Of a DNA stretch of 64,000 nucleotides, positions 53,931-61,653 are shown one piece after another. Where the stretch lies: contig NZ_CP076448.1 in NCBI RefSeq assembly GCF_019203965.1, positions 1,999,001 to 2,063,000 of the forward strand, written 5' to 3'. This DNA comes from Elioraea tepida. GTDB taxonomy: Bacteria; Pseudomonadota; Alphaproteobacteria; Acetobacterales; Acetobacteraceae. The notes beneath the pieces were generated by a model. It did no database searches. It was not told the DNA's origin and worked only from the letters and a program-made list of their open reading frames with translations. The translations under genes were made by a program, and so were the position numbers. Position 1 is the first letter of the stretch; every line of letters begins with the position of its first letter.

Positions 53931-54374
53931 TCAGTAGCTGAGCAGGCTTCGGATCGACTGGCCGAGGCTCGAGGCCAGCGTCGCGCCCGCGCGCACGAAG
54001 GGCAGGAAGCTGCCGCTGTCGTCGAGCAGCGAGCTTCTCCTGGCGGAGAGGCGGAGGCGGAGCTGCGTGGCATCGGCGTCGTCCCGTGCGCGTGCCTCCT
54101 GCTCGAGGCCCGAGACGAGCGCCGCCGCCGAGCCTTCGCCGGAGGCGAGCCCGCCGGCGGCGAGGCGTGCGCGGGCGGAGGCGACGGTTCGGGCGAGCGC
54201 CTCGCGGCGCTGCCGCTGCGCCTCCTCGGCCTGGGCCTGGAGCTGGGCATTGCGCAGCGCCTGGGCCTGGGCCTGCGCCTGGGCCTGGGCGGCGGCCTGG
54301 CGGCTCTGCGCCTGCGCCGCGGCGAGGCCGGCGATGCCGGAGACGAGCGAGGCGAGCGGTGCGATCTGTGCCAT
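53931..54374 (-). CDS. Ala/Gln-rich phage structural protein, possible internal (gp14-like) protein
   Basis: The 147-residue protein has a hydrophobic N-terminal segment (MAQIAPLASLVSGIAGLAAAQ). An extreme Ala/Gln repeat stretch (QAAAQAQAQAQAQAL) forms a long helix, and a C-terminal hydrophobic end (FVRAGATLASSLGQSIRSLL) follows. T7 gp14 (an internal virion or ejection protein) has a similar mix of membrane-active ends and long helices, and the position after tail tube B matches. Its ATG shares one base with the TGA of the tail tube gene (TGATG). Confidence 0.55.
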   Translation of the reverse strand: MAQIAPLASLVSGIAGLAAAQAQSRQAAAQAQAQAQAQALRNAQLQAQAEEAQRQRREALARTVASARARLAAGGLASGEGSAAALVSGLEQEARARDDADATQLRLRLSARRSSLLDDSGSFLPFVRAGATLASSLGQSIRSLLSY

Positions 54375-56254
54375 CAGTCGTTCACCCTGATCTCTGTGGT
54401 GACGGAAAGCAGCGTCAGCGGCAGAGGCGCGTCGCCCTCGATACGCCACAGCGGCCGGCTGGCGTCGCGTCGCCAGCCGATCGCGCGCAGCGTCCTGTCG
54501 CCGGTGAAAGGCTGCGGGCCGCGGTCAAGCAGGGCCGTGCCCAGGCGACGGAAGGGCACGGGCCTGAGCCCGGCGCCGAGGTCGACCGAAAGCGCCGCGG
54601 TCTCGAGAAGCCGGAACGTCACCGAGACGAGCCGCACGGGGCCCGAGCGCGCGCCGAACTGGGAGGCGAGCTCCGGCGGAAGCGGCTCGATCAGATGCGC
54701 AAACCCAAGCCCCGCTTGGGCGTCGCGCGCCGGCGGGTCGAGCGGCACCGCCCCGCCCACGACCACCGCCTCGCCGCGCGGCGCGCCGTCGGCCACCACC
54801 TCGACCCTGCGGCCTTCGAGATGGTCGAGCCCCGTGAGGGCGGTGGCCGCGGCGGCGGTGACGCGGCGCACGCCGGCATCGACCGAGAGGGTGGGGTCGA
54901 GCCGCTCGAGACGCTGCGTGCCGTCGCGTTCGACGATGAAGTAGACCGCACCCTCGACCTCGGCGACGGAGCGGAACGCGCCATCCGTCTCCTGGCGGGT
55001 CCAGGCGGTGACCTGCTCGGCGCGGTAGAGGGTCAGCGTCGCGAGCCAGCCCTCGGCCATGACGATGTGCAAGAGGCGCCCCACCTGGTCGTAGGCCATC
55101 GAGACCGGCCGGTCGACGAGATGGCGCGCCACCACCGCGAGGTCGGAGGACTGGTAGGCCTGCTCGACATCGGCGAAGGCGAACTCGTGCACGCTGCGGC
55201 CGCTGCGCGAGACGAAGATCGTCGCCCCGTCGACGTCCACCGGCGGCACGAGCCGGTCAACAGGGGACCCGATCCGGGTCTGGCGGTTGAGCTGGATGTT
55301 GCCTGGGGTCAGCGGGTCGCCGCTGACCATCCATTCCGCTCCCGAGGTGAACACCTGGAGGTGGCGGCCTGAGAACACGGCGCGGATCGCGTTCACCTGG
55401 TCGGAGACGAGAGCGAACTCGATCGCCTCGTCGTCGAGGCCGGTGCCGAGGTCGAAGTTGAAGAGGTCCCCCGTACGGCTGAGCCAGAGCCGGTTCGGCA
55501 GGTCGCGCGAGCCGCCGATCACCAGCCGGTCCTGGTGGAAGCAGAGTGTGGCGGGCCAGCCGCGCGCCGGCGAGAACGCCGCCTCGTCCCAGTCCTTGGT
55601 CGCCGCCGTGCCCGCGAGCGTCTCGAGCACGGTCGCGGTGGCGACCGTAGGCGAGCTGACGCCGGCGATCCGGACGCGCTTCTTGCCGATCCGGAACTCG
55701 GCGCCGGCGTGTTCGGGCACGAAGGTCGGGGCGGAGGCGGTGAGCGTGACCGTGCCCGCGGTGCCGCTTGCGGCGAGCGTCACCTCTTCGTCGCCGAACC
55801 GGAAGAAGGGCAGGGCGACGAAGCGCCACGGCGCGAGCGAGAAGGTCTCGCCCGGGCCGCGCGTCAGGCGCTGCGGCGGCTCGTCCGGGTGGGCGATCAG
55901 CATCGTGTCGGCGCTCTGGGTCCAGGCGAGCTGCGGCAGCTGCGCCTGCGCCCAGGGGGTTGCGAGCCGGGCGAGTTCCGTCTCGCCGCGGAAGACGATC
56001 AGCAACCGGTCGAGGAAGGCGAGGAGATAGGTCTGCTCGGTGTTGAACTCGAAGGCGGCGAGCCTTCCGGGCCCGGGCAGGACGGTGATGTGGCGCAGGC
56101 CTGGGCGGCGGCGCACGCCGCCTGTGGGCAGGATGAACACGTTGCGCAGCCGGCGGGCGCCGTTCTCGTAGGCACGCAGGTCGGGGCGTCCGAGCAGCTC
56201 GTCGGCAAGCTCGCCGGCGGCGAAGCTCGTCTTGAGGCGGCGGATCGAGGCCAT
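54374..56254 (-). CDS. Tail tubular protein B / nozzle protein (T7 gp12-like)
   Basis: The 626-residue protein is beta-rich. It begins MASIRRLKTSFAAGELADEL, then RPDLRAYENGARRLRNVFILPTGGVRRRPGLRHI, which is the conserved start of podovirus nozzle proteins. It continues with blade-like repeats such as RLVIGGSRDLPNRLWLSRTGDLFNF. Residues in the middle (GRHLQVFTSGAEWMVSGDPLTPGN) match the same family. It would form the tail tube tip that opens for DNA ejection. It starts 7 bases after the tail tube A stop. Confidence 0.82.
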   Translation of the reverse strand: MASIRRLKTSFAAGELADELLGRPDLRAYENGARRLRNVFILPTGGVRRRPGLRHITVLPGPGRLAAFEFNTEQTYLLAFLDRLLIVFRGETELARLATPWAQAQLPQLAWTQSADTMLIAHPDEPPQRLTRGPGETFSLAPWRFVALPFFRFGDEEVTLAASGTAGTVTLTASAPTFVPEHAGAEFRIGKKRVRIAGVSSPTVATATVLETLAGTAATKDWDEAAFSPARGWPATLCFHQDRLVIGGSRDLPNRLWLSRTGDLFNFDLGTGLDDEAIEFALVSDQVNAIRAVFSGRHLQVFTSGAEWMVSGDPLTPGNIQLNRQTRIGSPVDRLVPPVDVDGATIFVSRSGRSVHEFAFADVEQAYQSSDLAVVARHLVDRPVSMAYDQVGRLLHIVMAEGWLATLTLYRAEQVTAWTRQETDGAFRSVAEVEGAVYFIVERDGTQRLERLDPTLSVDAGVRRVTAAAATALTGLDHLEGRRVEVVADGAPRGEAVVVGGAVPLDPPARDAQAGLGFAHLIEPLPPELASQFGARSGPVRLVSVTFRLLETAALSVDLGAGLRPVPFRRLGTALLDRGPQPFTGDRTLRAIGWRRDASRPLWRIEGDAPLPLTLLSVTTEIRVND

Positions 56255-56261
56255 GGTCCGG

Positions 56262-56831
56262 TCAGCCGCGGGCGGCGATCAGCGAGAAGTCCTGGAAGGC
56301 GGGCGGCGTGTCCTGCTGGCTGTCGGTCAGCCGTGCCGCGCGCAGCTCCTCTGCGGCGAGGCGGAACAGGAGCTCGGCGCGCGAGGTGTTCTCGGTCAGC
56401 GGGATGCAGAACTCGGCGGCGAGGCGGGCGATCAGCGCGCTGTCGAAGAAGGGTGGGAACGTCGCCTCGGCCGGGCGGAAGATGTAGGTGAGCACGATCT
56501 CGGGGGCGTCGGCGTGCAGCCGGTTCTCGGCGATCCGGTAGGCGACGCCGCGCCCCTGGCCGCCGGTTCCGGCCGAGAGGGCGCGCAGGAAATCTGCCGG
56601 AAGCTGGAAGGCGTGGGCGAAGTCGGCCGCGGGCGGGGCGGCGAGGCGCGCGAGCTTCAGCTGCGCGGTGGCGAAGCTCCAGGGGAAGGCCGAGAGCAGC
56701 GCGTCGCGCACCGAGGGGTAGAGGTTCGCCGCCACCTCGGCTTCGGCGGTGCCGTCGTCGAAGCTCGAGATGGTCGAGGCGCCGATCTTGAGCAGAGCGC
56801 GCGAGCAGAGGGCGATCGCCGAGAGCGCCAT
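56262..56831 (-). CDS. Tail tubular protein A (T7 gp11-like)
   Basis: The 189-residue protein begins MALSAIALCSRALLKIGAST and contains ISSFDDGTAEAEVAANLYPSVRDALLSAFPWSFA, a clear gp11-type signature. DSALIARLAAEFCIPLTENTSRAELLFRLAAEEL comes near the end. In T7 this protein forms the adaptor ring under the portal and joins it to the nozzle. A strong GC hairpin separates it from the capsid gene. Confidence 0.85.
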   Translation of the reverse strand: MALSAIALCSRALLKIGASTISSFDDGTAEAEVAANLYPSVRDALLSAFPWSFATAQLKLARLAAPPAADFAHAFQLPADFLRALSAGTGGQGRGVAYRIAENRLHADAPEIVLTYIFRPAEATFPPFFDSALIARLAAEFCIPLTENTSRAELLFRLAAEELRAARLTDSQQDTPPAFQDFSLIAARG

Positions 56832-56871
56832 GGCCGAGTGTCCTTCGGAGAGGGAACCGGAACCGGAGAGT

Positions 56872-56899
56872 TCCCCCTCCGCCTCGCGGCGGAGGGGGA
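56872..56899 (-). terminator. Strong hairpin just after the capsid gene
   Basis: A perfect 12-bp stem (TCCCCCTCCGCC with GGCGGAGGGGGA, loop of four) lies 7 bases beyond the capsid stop codon on the leftward transcript. No T-tract follows. In T7 a partial terminator (T-phi) sits at the same position, after gene 10, and limits readthrough into tail genes; a similar attenuating or mRNA-protecting role is plausible. Confidence 0.5.
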
Positions 56900-56906
56900 G
56901 GGAGGC

Positions 56907-57743
56907 TCACGCCTCGCGGCAGCGCAGCCGGACGATGCCGTCCGGGTCGATCAGGGTCGCGCCCTGGCTCATCATGTTGTTGACGAACCAGGCGGCGCGC
57001 TCGCCGTGCCAGGTGATGTCGGTCTGCACCTCCGCGCCCACCGCATGGCCGATGGCGGTGCGGTGGTACCAGTAGCAGAAGCGGAGATTGCCCTGGCGGG
57101 TGAGCCCGCTGTGCGGGATCCAGAGCGTGCCGAGCCAGCGCTTGGCCTGGGTGCCCTTCCAGGGCAGCTCGTCAGGCCCGACGTAGTCGGCATTGGCGAA
57201 CTCCTGGATGTTGAGCAGCTCCGACCACTGCTTCCAGCCGACGACGGCGAAGCGCTGCCCGTCATCGGGAACGTCGGCGGCGCCGAGCATCTCGAAGGCG
57301 AGCAGGATCTTGGCCTTGGTGAGCCCGTCGTCGTCGGTGGTGCCGGGGGCGGTGCCGGTCGCCTCCCGGGTGGCGCCGTTCATCGCCGCGATGATCAGGT
57401 CGTCGGTCTTGCGGCCGAGCGCATAGGCGCCGGCGTTCGCCGTCACCTGCCGCTCGTCGTGGTTGATCTTGAGCTCATCGAGCTTGTCGACCCAGTCGCC
57501 GGCGTAATAGTCGGCGAGGAAGCACTCGACCGGCGTGTGGTCGACATTCATCACCGGCACCGCGCCGTGCCGCGCCTTCGTGCCGGCGATTCCCTTGCCG
57601 ACCTTCTGGAACACGGTGGACGCGCCCTTCACGCCGGTCTTCGACCGCACGGTGGGGCGGAGCTTCGAGCCGAGGCGCTGATAGGCCTCGTGCACCTCCG
57701 TCTGGAACTGCTTGACGAAGGACTGTTCGATCGAGGTGGCCAC
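56907..57743 (-). CDS. Major capsid protein
   Basis: The 278-residue protein is of the podovirus capsid group. It begins ATSIEQSFVKQFQTEVHEAYQRLGSKLRPTVR and carries GAKARHG-type loops and the HTPVECFLADYYAGDWVDKLDEL segment. Later come DDGLTKAKILLAFEMLGAADVP and a C-terminal NNMMSQGATLIDPDGIVRLRC. It would form the HK97-like shell. Position after the scaffold gene and before tail tube A agrees. Confidence 0.85.
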   Translation of the reverse strand: MATSIEQSFVKQFQTEVHEAYQRLGSKLRPTVRSKTGVKGASTVFQKVGKGIAGTKARHGAVPVMNVDHTPVECFLADYYAGDWVDKLDELKINHDERQVTANAGAYALGRKTDDLIIAAMNGATREATGTAPGTTDDDGLTKAKILLAFEMLGAADVPDDGQRFAVVGWKQWSELLNIQEFANADYVGPDELPWKGTQAKRWLGTLWIPHSGLTRQGNLRFCYWYHRTAIGHAVGAEVQTDITWHGERAAWFVNNMMSQGATLIDPDGIVRLRCREA

Positions 57744-57993
57744 GATCGGGGATCCTCATCCTTGGGGTTGCGTTCTGGGGTCGTGGCGGCGGGCGGGTTG
57801 TCCGTTCCCTCGCGCGGGAGGGGGGCCTCGCTCGCGGCCGTGCCCGCGGGCCGCGACGGTTCTGCCGGCGCGGTTGGCCGAAGGCGGAAGGGGTGCGGGG
57901 CGAGCCGTGCCGTGGGGCAGAGGACGGCGCGGCTCAAGCCCCGCTCAGGCCCGCGCCGCGTGCGGCCACGGGCCGTGTCGACCTCGCGGCGGC
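57744..57993. other. 250-base gap between scaffold and capsid genes
   Basis: No gene with a ribosome site or family resemblance fits this gap. It contains an inverted repeat CGGCGCGG/CCGCGCCG (57925-57958) with an 18-base spacer and GC-rich, Arg/Pro-coding frames typical of untranslated DNA. It may hold a capsid promoter or leader, but no clear -10/-35 was recognised. Confidence 0.4.
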
Positions 57994-58740
57994 TCAGGCC
58001 TCGCCGGGGAAGAGCCGTCGGAACCCCTCCGTCACGCGGGCGACGAAGTCGGGGTCGCGTTTGCGCCAGTAGCGCGGGTCGCGCATCATCTGGCGCAGCT
58101 CCTCCTCGGTGACCGTGTCCTCGGCCTCGCTCTTTGCGATCAGTGTCGGCTCGCCCTTCTCCATCATCGCCTTGAGCGCGAGCACGCCCGAGGCGGTGGA
58201 GGAGAGGGCCTCGAACACGGCAGGCGGCAGGTTGGCGCGCCCCCAGGCCGAGAGCTGCTTCGCGGCGCGCTGCCAGCGCTCCTCGCCGCCGAAATGCGCC
58301 CGCAGCTTGTCGAGCTCGCGCTCGGCCTCGAACATCTGCGCCGCCTCGGCGATCAGGGGCAGGAGCCGCTCGGCGGCGAGGTCGTAGACGAGCTGCACCT
58401 GAGCGGGCGTGAACCCCGCCTTGTGCAGCCGCGCGTTGACCTCGGGATCGGAGGTGACGAGCGGGTGGCGCGGCTCGATCCGGTAGGCGTCGGGCGTGTC
58501 CGGAACGCCGATGGCGCGGAAGAAGCGGAACCGTTCTTCCTCGTCGGCATCGTCCCCCGGAACGGTGACCATGCGCGAGAGCTTGCGCTCGAGCTCGCGG
58601 TAGGACTTGAGCAGCGCTTCGAGGCGGATCTCGCCGGCAGCCTCGTCCCAGAACTTCTCCGGAACGTCCGCCGGCCGGCTGCCCTTCGGCTTCGGTGCGG
58701 CGTCGTCCTCGAGCGTGATCTCAAGCAGGTTGTCGGGCAT
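57994..58740 (-). CDS. Capsid scaffolding/assembly protein (T7 gp9-like)
   Basis: The 248-residue protein is charged and helical, with an acidic N-terminus (LEITLEDDAAPKPKGSRPADVPEKFWDEA) and long helices (ALLKSYRELERKLSRMV and AEAAQMFEAERELDKLRAHFGGEERW). The C-terminus has a basic, Arg/Phe-rich end (DPDFVARVTEGFRRLFPG), the usual capsid-binding part of scaffolds. The 'FWDEAAGEIRLEALLKSYRELERK' pattern is widespread among podovirus scaffolds in alphaproteobacterial prophages as I recall. Confidence 0.75.
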   Translation of the reverse strand: MPDNLLEITLEDDAAPKPKGSRPADVPEKFWDEAAGEIRLEALLKSYRELERKLSRMVTVPGDDADEEERFRFFRAIGVPDTPDAYRIEPRHPLVTSDPEVNARLHKAGFTPAQVQLVYDLAAERLLPLIAEAAQMFEAERELDKLRAHFGGEERWQRAAKQLSAWGRANLPPAVFEALSSTASGVLALKAMMEKGEPTLIAKSEAEDTVTEEELRQMMRDPRYWRKRDPDFVARVTEGFRRLFPGEA

Positions 58741-58772
58741 GTCGTGCTCTCCGGTGCAGGGTCGCTTCGGTG

Positions 58773-60278
58773 TCAGGGGGCGAGGGGGTCGGCGGCGAGC
58801 GCCGCCGCTTCGTCGGCGCTGATCACGAGGTCCGCCGGCACGCCGAGCAGCCGGGCGAGCCAGCGTGAGGCGGCGGCGGCGTCGGCGGTGTGCGCGGCGT
58901 CGGGCCCGAGAGCCCGCACCACCTCGAGCCACATCAGCACGCCTTGGGCGTCGGCGCGGGCCTGCGCCTGGGCGATCGGGGATCGCATCACGAGCACCGC
59001 CGCCTGGCCGTCGAGCGCCACGGGCGGAACGATCCCCCGCCGGCGCAGAACCGCAAGGCAGCGCGCGAGCAGCGGCTGCAGGAGCTCCGCCTGCAGGCGC
59101 CCGAAGGTTGCGCCGAGGATGCGCACCATCTCGGCCGAGCGCTCGAGCACCTCGGTCGCCGTCATCCGCGCTCCCTGGACGGGGCCGAGCCGGTCGGCGA
59201 GCAGGGCGTGGCGTATGCGCGCGCGCAAATCGTCGAGCACGAGCTGGCTGACGTCGAACCGGCCCGGGGCGGCGAGCGGCGTCAGCCCCGAGGAGCCGAC
59301 GGCCTTCGGGATGATCGCCCCCGGAACGAGGCGGATATTGGCCGGGTTCAGCACGCCGTCGTCGTCGGCCTGCCAGATCCCGGTCACCGCGATCGAGGCG
59401 TTCTTGAGCACGAGCTCCACCACCTTGTTGGCGGTTCGGATGTCGGGCAGCGCCTTCATCACCGGGCTTCGGCCGTAGGTCTCGCCCGGCGCCTTCATCC
59501 AGCGGAAAGCGATGAAGGGGGAGGTGGCGAAGCGTCCCTCGGCGAGGACCACCGGCGCCTCGCCGTCGGCGGCGAGGATGGCGGCGTAGTCGTAGCCGCG
59601 CGTCGAGGGGATGACGGCCTCGACGACCCGGTGCCGCCGCGGCTCGTCGCCCGGCGCCTCGGCAAGCCCGCGCGGCAGTGCTACGCCGCCGAAACGGCCG
59701 AGGATCTCGGCAAGGGTCAGCGACGAGGTTCGGAACACCGTGTCAAGACGGTGCTCGGGGCCTTCCTCGAGCGCCACCTCGGCGAGCGGCACGGCGGCAA
59801 AGCGAAGCGCCGAGGGCTCGCCCGGGGCGGCCTCCTCGACGGCGAGGCAGGCGGTGCCGGCGACCACGAGGTCGAGGAAGCACTGGTGCATTTCGACCGT
59901 GAAGTTCGAGCGCGCGAGTTCCCCGTGCAGCGCCTCGGCGGCGTGCTCGAGCATCGCCGCCTCCTTCCCAGCCGGGTCGGCCTTGCCGTTCGCCGTGCCG
60001 CGTCCGGGGGTGAAGCCGAACCAGCGCGTCCAGGGCGGCGTCAGCTCGGCGAGAAGCGAGGCGGCGAGCTGCTCGGCGGCATCGGCGGCCGTGCCGTCAT
60101 AGAGGGTGGGCGTGGCGTCGGTGGCGCGGCCGGGAAGGGCGAGGTCGTAGCACTCCTTCCAGGTGGCCTCCCAAGGCCTGCGTCGCGCGAGGGCGCGGCG
60201 GTGCCGGGCGAGCAGAGCCTCCGGGTCGAGCCCGGGCGCAGCGCCCGGGGGTCGGCCCTGTCGTGCGGTGGTGCTCAT
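58773..60278 (-). CDS. Portal / head-tail connector protein (T7 gp8-like)
   Basis: The 501-residue protein matches the podovirus head-tail connector family. It has RRPWEATWKECYDLALPG near the start, YDGTAADAAEQLAASLLAELTPPWTRWFGF and FRWMKAPGETYGRSPVMKALPDIRTANKVVELVL. The C-terminal part includes MTATEVLERSAEMVRILGATFGRLQAELLQPLLARC. It forms the 12-fold ring through which DNA enters and leaves. It overlaps the preceding small protein gene by 4 bases (ATGA). Confidence 0.87.
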   Translation of the reverse strand: MSTTARQGRPPGAAPGLDPEALLARHRRALARRRPWEATWKECYDLALPGRATDATPTLYDGTAADAAEQLAASLLAELTPPWTRWFGFTPGRGTANGKADPAGKEAAMLEHAAEALHGELARSNFTVEMHQCFLDLVVAGTACLAVEEAAPGEPSALRFAAVPLAEVALEEGPEHRLDTVFRTSSLTLAEILGRFGGVALPRGLAEAPGDEPRRHRVVEAVIPSTRGYDYAAILAADGEAPVVLAEGRFATSPFIAFRWMKAPGETYGRSPVMKALPDIRTANKVVELVLKNASIAVTGIWQADDDGVLNPANIRLVPGAIIPKAVGSSGLTPLAAPGRFDVSQLVLDDLRARIRHALLADRLGPVQGARMTATEVLERSAEMVRILGATFGRLQAELLQPLLARCLAVLRRRGIVPPVALDGQAAVLVMRSPIAQAQARADAQGVLMWLEVVRALGPDAAHTADAAAASRWLARLLGVPADLVISADEAAALAADPLAP

Positions 60279-60496
60279 TCGCCGAGCAGCGACTTGCGTT
60301 CGACCGCGGGGAGTTTCTCGACCAGAACGCCGCGATAGGAGGTCACGACCGTCCCGGCGAGGCCGCGGCGGCGGCGCTCGAGCGCCTTGAGCCGCGCGGC
60401 GCGCGCCGCCTCTTCCGGGTCTTCCTTCGGCGGCGGGGCGACGGGCGGGGGCTCGGGCGGTGGCGGCGGCTTCGGTGCGGAAAACAGGCCACCCAT
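60275..60496 (-). CDS. Small Pro-rich phage protein (73 aa)
   Basis: The 73-residue protein begins MGGLFSAPKPPPPPEPPP, a Pro-rich N-terminus. A charged helix (EEAARAARLKALERRRRGLAG) and an end (GVLVEKLPAVERKSLLGE) follow. Short proteins of this type before the portal gene are common in podovirus-like prophages; in T7 the region before gene 8 encodes minor virion proteins such as gp6.7 and gp7.3. GAGGAGAG lies before the ATG. The function is unknown. Confidence 0.65.
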   Translation of the reverse strand: MGGLFSAPKPPPPPEPPPVAPPPKEDPEEAARAARLKALERRRRGLAGTVVTSYRGVLVEKLPAVERKSLLGE

Positions 60497-60562
60497 GGGC
60501 ACTCTCCTCGCGATCGCGGACGGCGGAACGGGCACGCGCGGTGCCGGACCTCCCCGGCCCGG

Positions 60563-60599
60563 AAAAGGCGACGGCCCGGTGCGAGCGCACCGGGCCGTC
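60563..60599 (-). terminator. Rho-independent terminator, leftward
   Basis: A perfect 13-bp stem (GACGGCCCGGTGC with GCACCGGGCCGTC, loop GAGC) spans 60570-60599. On the leftward strand it is followed by GCCTTTTCC. It lies 60 bases beyond the stop of the small two-gene unit and before the portal operon, so it would separate those two transcription units or act as an antitermination-controlled gate. Confidence 0.8.
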
Positions 60600-60658
60600 A
60601 AGTCAGGGAGGGGAGGATGGAGCCTCGAGGCGCACTGCGCCCCTTGGCGGAAGCGGTT

Positions 60659-61123
60659 CTAGCCCGGGTTCGCCGGACCCGTCAAGGTATTTTTTCCTAC
60701 AAGCGGCTTTCCGTTCATCTCCCTGCTCAACGTACGGTAGAGGGCGTAGGGGGAGAACAGGAATCGGTGCCGCTTCCCGAGCAGCGCGAGGCAGGCGGTC
60801 ACGCAGGTCGCGGGCAGGAGCGGCGGGAGCCAGGAGCGCCGCGGCGGGGCGGGCGTGAACGGCCCGAGCACACGGAACCCGGCGCGGCGCCAGAACCCGG
60901 GCAGGTCGAAGCTTCGCGGCGCGGCGAGGCGTTGCACGACGAGCCGTCCCGAGAGGGGGTCGACCAGCGTCCAGCCCTCGGCGTCGGCAAGTGCTGCGAA
61001 GCAGTGGCGGAAGCCCGGCCGGAACAGCCTCAGCCACGCCATCTCCGCCCGGCCGGCGAAGGCGATCCAGACCTCCTCTGTCGCGCGTCCGCGCGAGCGC
61101 GCGCGGCGATCCTCGCCTCTCAC
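60659..61123 (-). CDS. Hypothetical phage-locus protein (154 aa)
   Basis: I do not recognise a function. The protein contains EVWIAFAGRAEMAWLRLFRPGFRHCFAALADAEGWTLVDPLSGRLVVQRL, a possible enzyme-like beta-strand core with a Cys and a His (FRHCFA). A long loop follows, then a C-terminal stretch with CVTACLALLGKRHRFLFSPYALYRTL. A Cys/His pairing of this kind recalls NlpC/P60-like folds, but the evidence is weak. It starts with GTG overlapping the upstream gene's TGA (GTGA) and is terminated by the hairpin at 60563-60599. Confidence 0.6.
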   Translation of the reverse strand: MRGEDRRARSRGRATEEVWIAFAGRAEMAWLRLFRPGFRHCFAALADAEGWTLVDPLSGRLVVQRLAAPRSFDLPGFWRRAGFRVLGPFTPAPPRRSWLPPLLPATCVTACLALLGKRHRFLFSPYALYRTLSREMNGKPLVGKNTLTGPANPG

Positions 61124-61494
61124 GCCACGATCCCCTTGAGGCGGAGCGGCCAGTCCAGCCGGTCAAGCGCCTCGCGCCAGAGGCGCCAGGCGCTCCGGTC
61201 GGCCGGGTGGCGCGGGTCGGGCGGCACCTGGCGCTCGCCATACATCTTGAGGATCCGCACGTGAACGAGGTCGATCCGGCGCTGGCGATACAGCCGGTCG
61301 AGGCAGCGGACCACGTCATCGGGTTCGCACGGTCGCGGCTTGACTCCGAGGCCGGCGACGATCCGGGCGCCGGCGGCGCGGGCGGACAGCCCGGCCATGG
61401 TCCAGAACCAGGCCTCCTCGGCGCTAGCGAAGGGAACGACATCGCTGATGTCGGTCAGCACCGGGGCATGGCGACGATGCGACGCAAGCGACAT
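61120..61494 (-). CDS. Hypothetical phage-locus protein (124 aa), first gene of the leftward unit
   Basis: The 124-residue protein is basic. It has FASAEEAWFWTMAGLSARAAGARIV, then the segment PRPCEPDDVVRCLDRLYRQRRIDLVHVRILKMYGERQ and LWREALDRLDWPLRLKGIV. The middle region looks like a helical DNA-binding or adaptor domain, and I recall similar proteins near alphaproteobacterial phage clusters; no function is established. GGAGA lies 8 bases before the ATG. A candidate leftward promoter with a GAAC-N7-GAAC box lies 55-70 bases upstream. Confidence 0.6.
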   Translation of the reverse strand: MSLASHRRHAPVLTDISDVVPFASAEEAWFWTMAGLSARAAGARIVAGLGVKPRPCEPDDVVRCLDRLYRQRRIDLVHVRILKMYGERQVPPDPRHPADRSAWRLWREALDRLDWPLRLKGIVA

Positions 61495-61548
61495 GGGGCG
61501 GTCTCCAGGAGGGCGCGCGCCGGGAGGAGGCGGACACGCCGGGGTTGA

Positions 61549-61563
61549 GAACAGAACGGGAAC
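61549..61563. promoter_or_regulatory. SOS (LexA) box, GAAC-N7-GAAC
   Basis: GAAC at 61549-61552 and 61560-61563 are separated by exactly seven bases. This matches the alphaproteobacterial LexA consensus GTTC-N7-GTTC read on the other strand. A third GAAC lies inside (61554-61557). On the leftward strand the box overlaps a TATGTT -10-like hexamer (61561-61566), with TTGCGG about 20 bases further upstream. LexA or the local S24 repressor could therefore block leftward transcription until DNA damage. Confidence 0.55.
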
Positions 61564-61571
61564 ATATTCCC
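61558..61571. promoter_or_regulatory. Palindrome GGGAACATATTCCC, candidate repressor operator
   Basis: The 14-base sequence has perfect 5-base arms GGGAA/TTCCC around CATA. It overlaps the GAAC-N7-GAAC box and lies between the two divergent transcription units, about 85 bases before the repressor start. A single TGTTCC (61608-61613) repeats half of it in inverted orientation, and TCCTAGGA (61633-61640) is a second small palindrome just before the repressor ATG. Confidence 0.45.
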
Positions 61572-61653
61572 TCATGCGCGCCGCAACCGCAAGCGGAAAA
61601 CGGACGATGTTCCTAATGAAATCGCCGAGAAGTCCTAGGATAGTGTCCCTACC

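Noticed and set aside
54240-54330. A DNA tandem repeat in the Ala/Gln-rich phage protein
   Set aside because: The repeated CTGGGCCTGG units encode the Ala/Gln helix and vary in sequence, so they read as protein low complexity rather than as an independent DNA repeat.
52557-54944. A 795-codon rightward frame across the tail fibre and tail genes
   Set aside because: It is antisense to three phage structural genes with recognisable family features and has a compositional mirror-image translation.
61549-61571. A phage attachment site
   Set aside because: The repeats here are short operator-like elements. No copy of a longer repeat was seen at the other end of the phage locus, and no tRNA or integrase is present.
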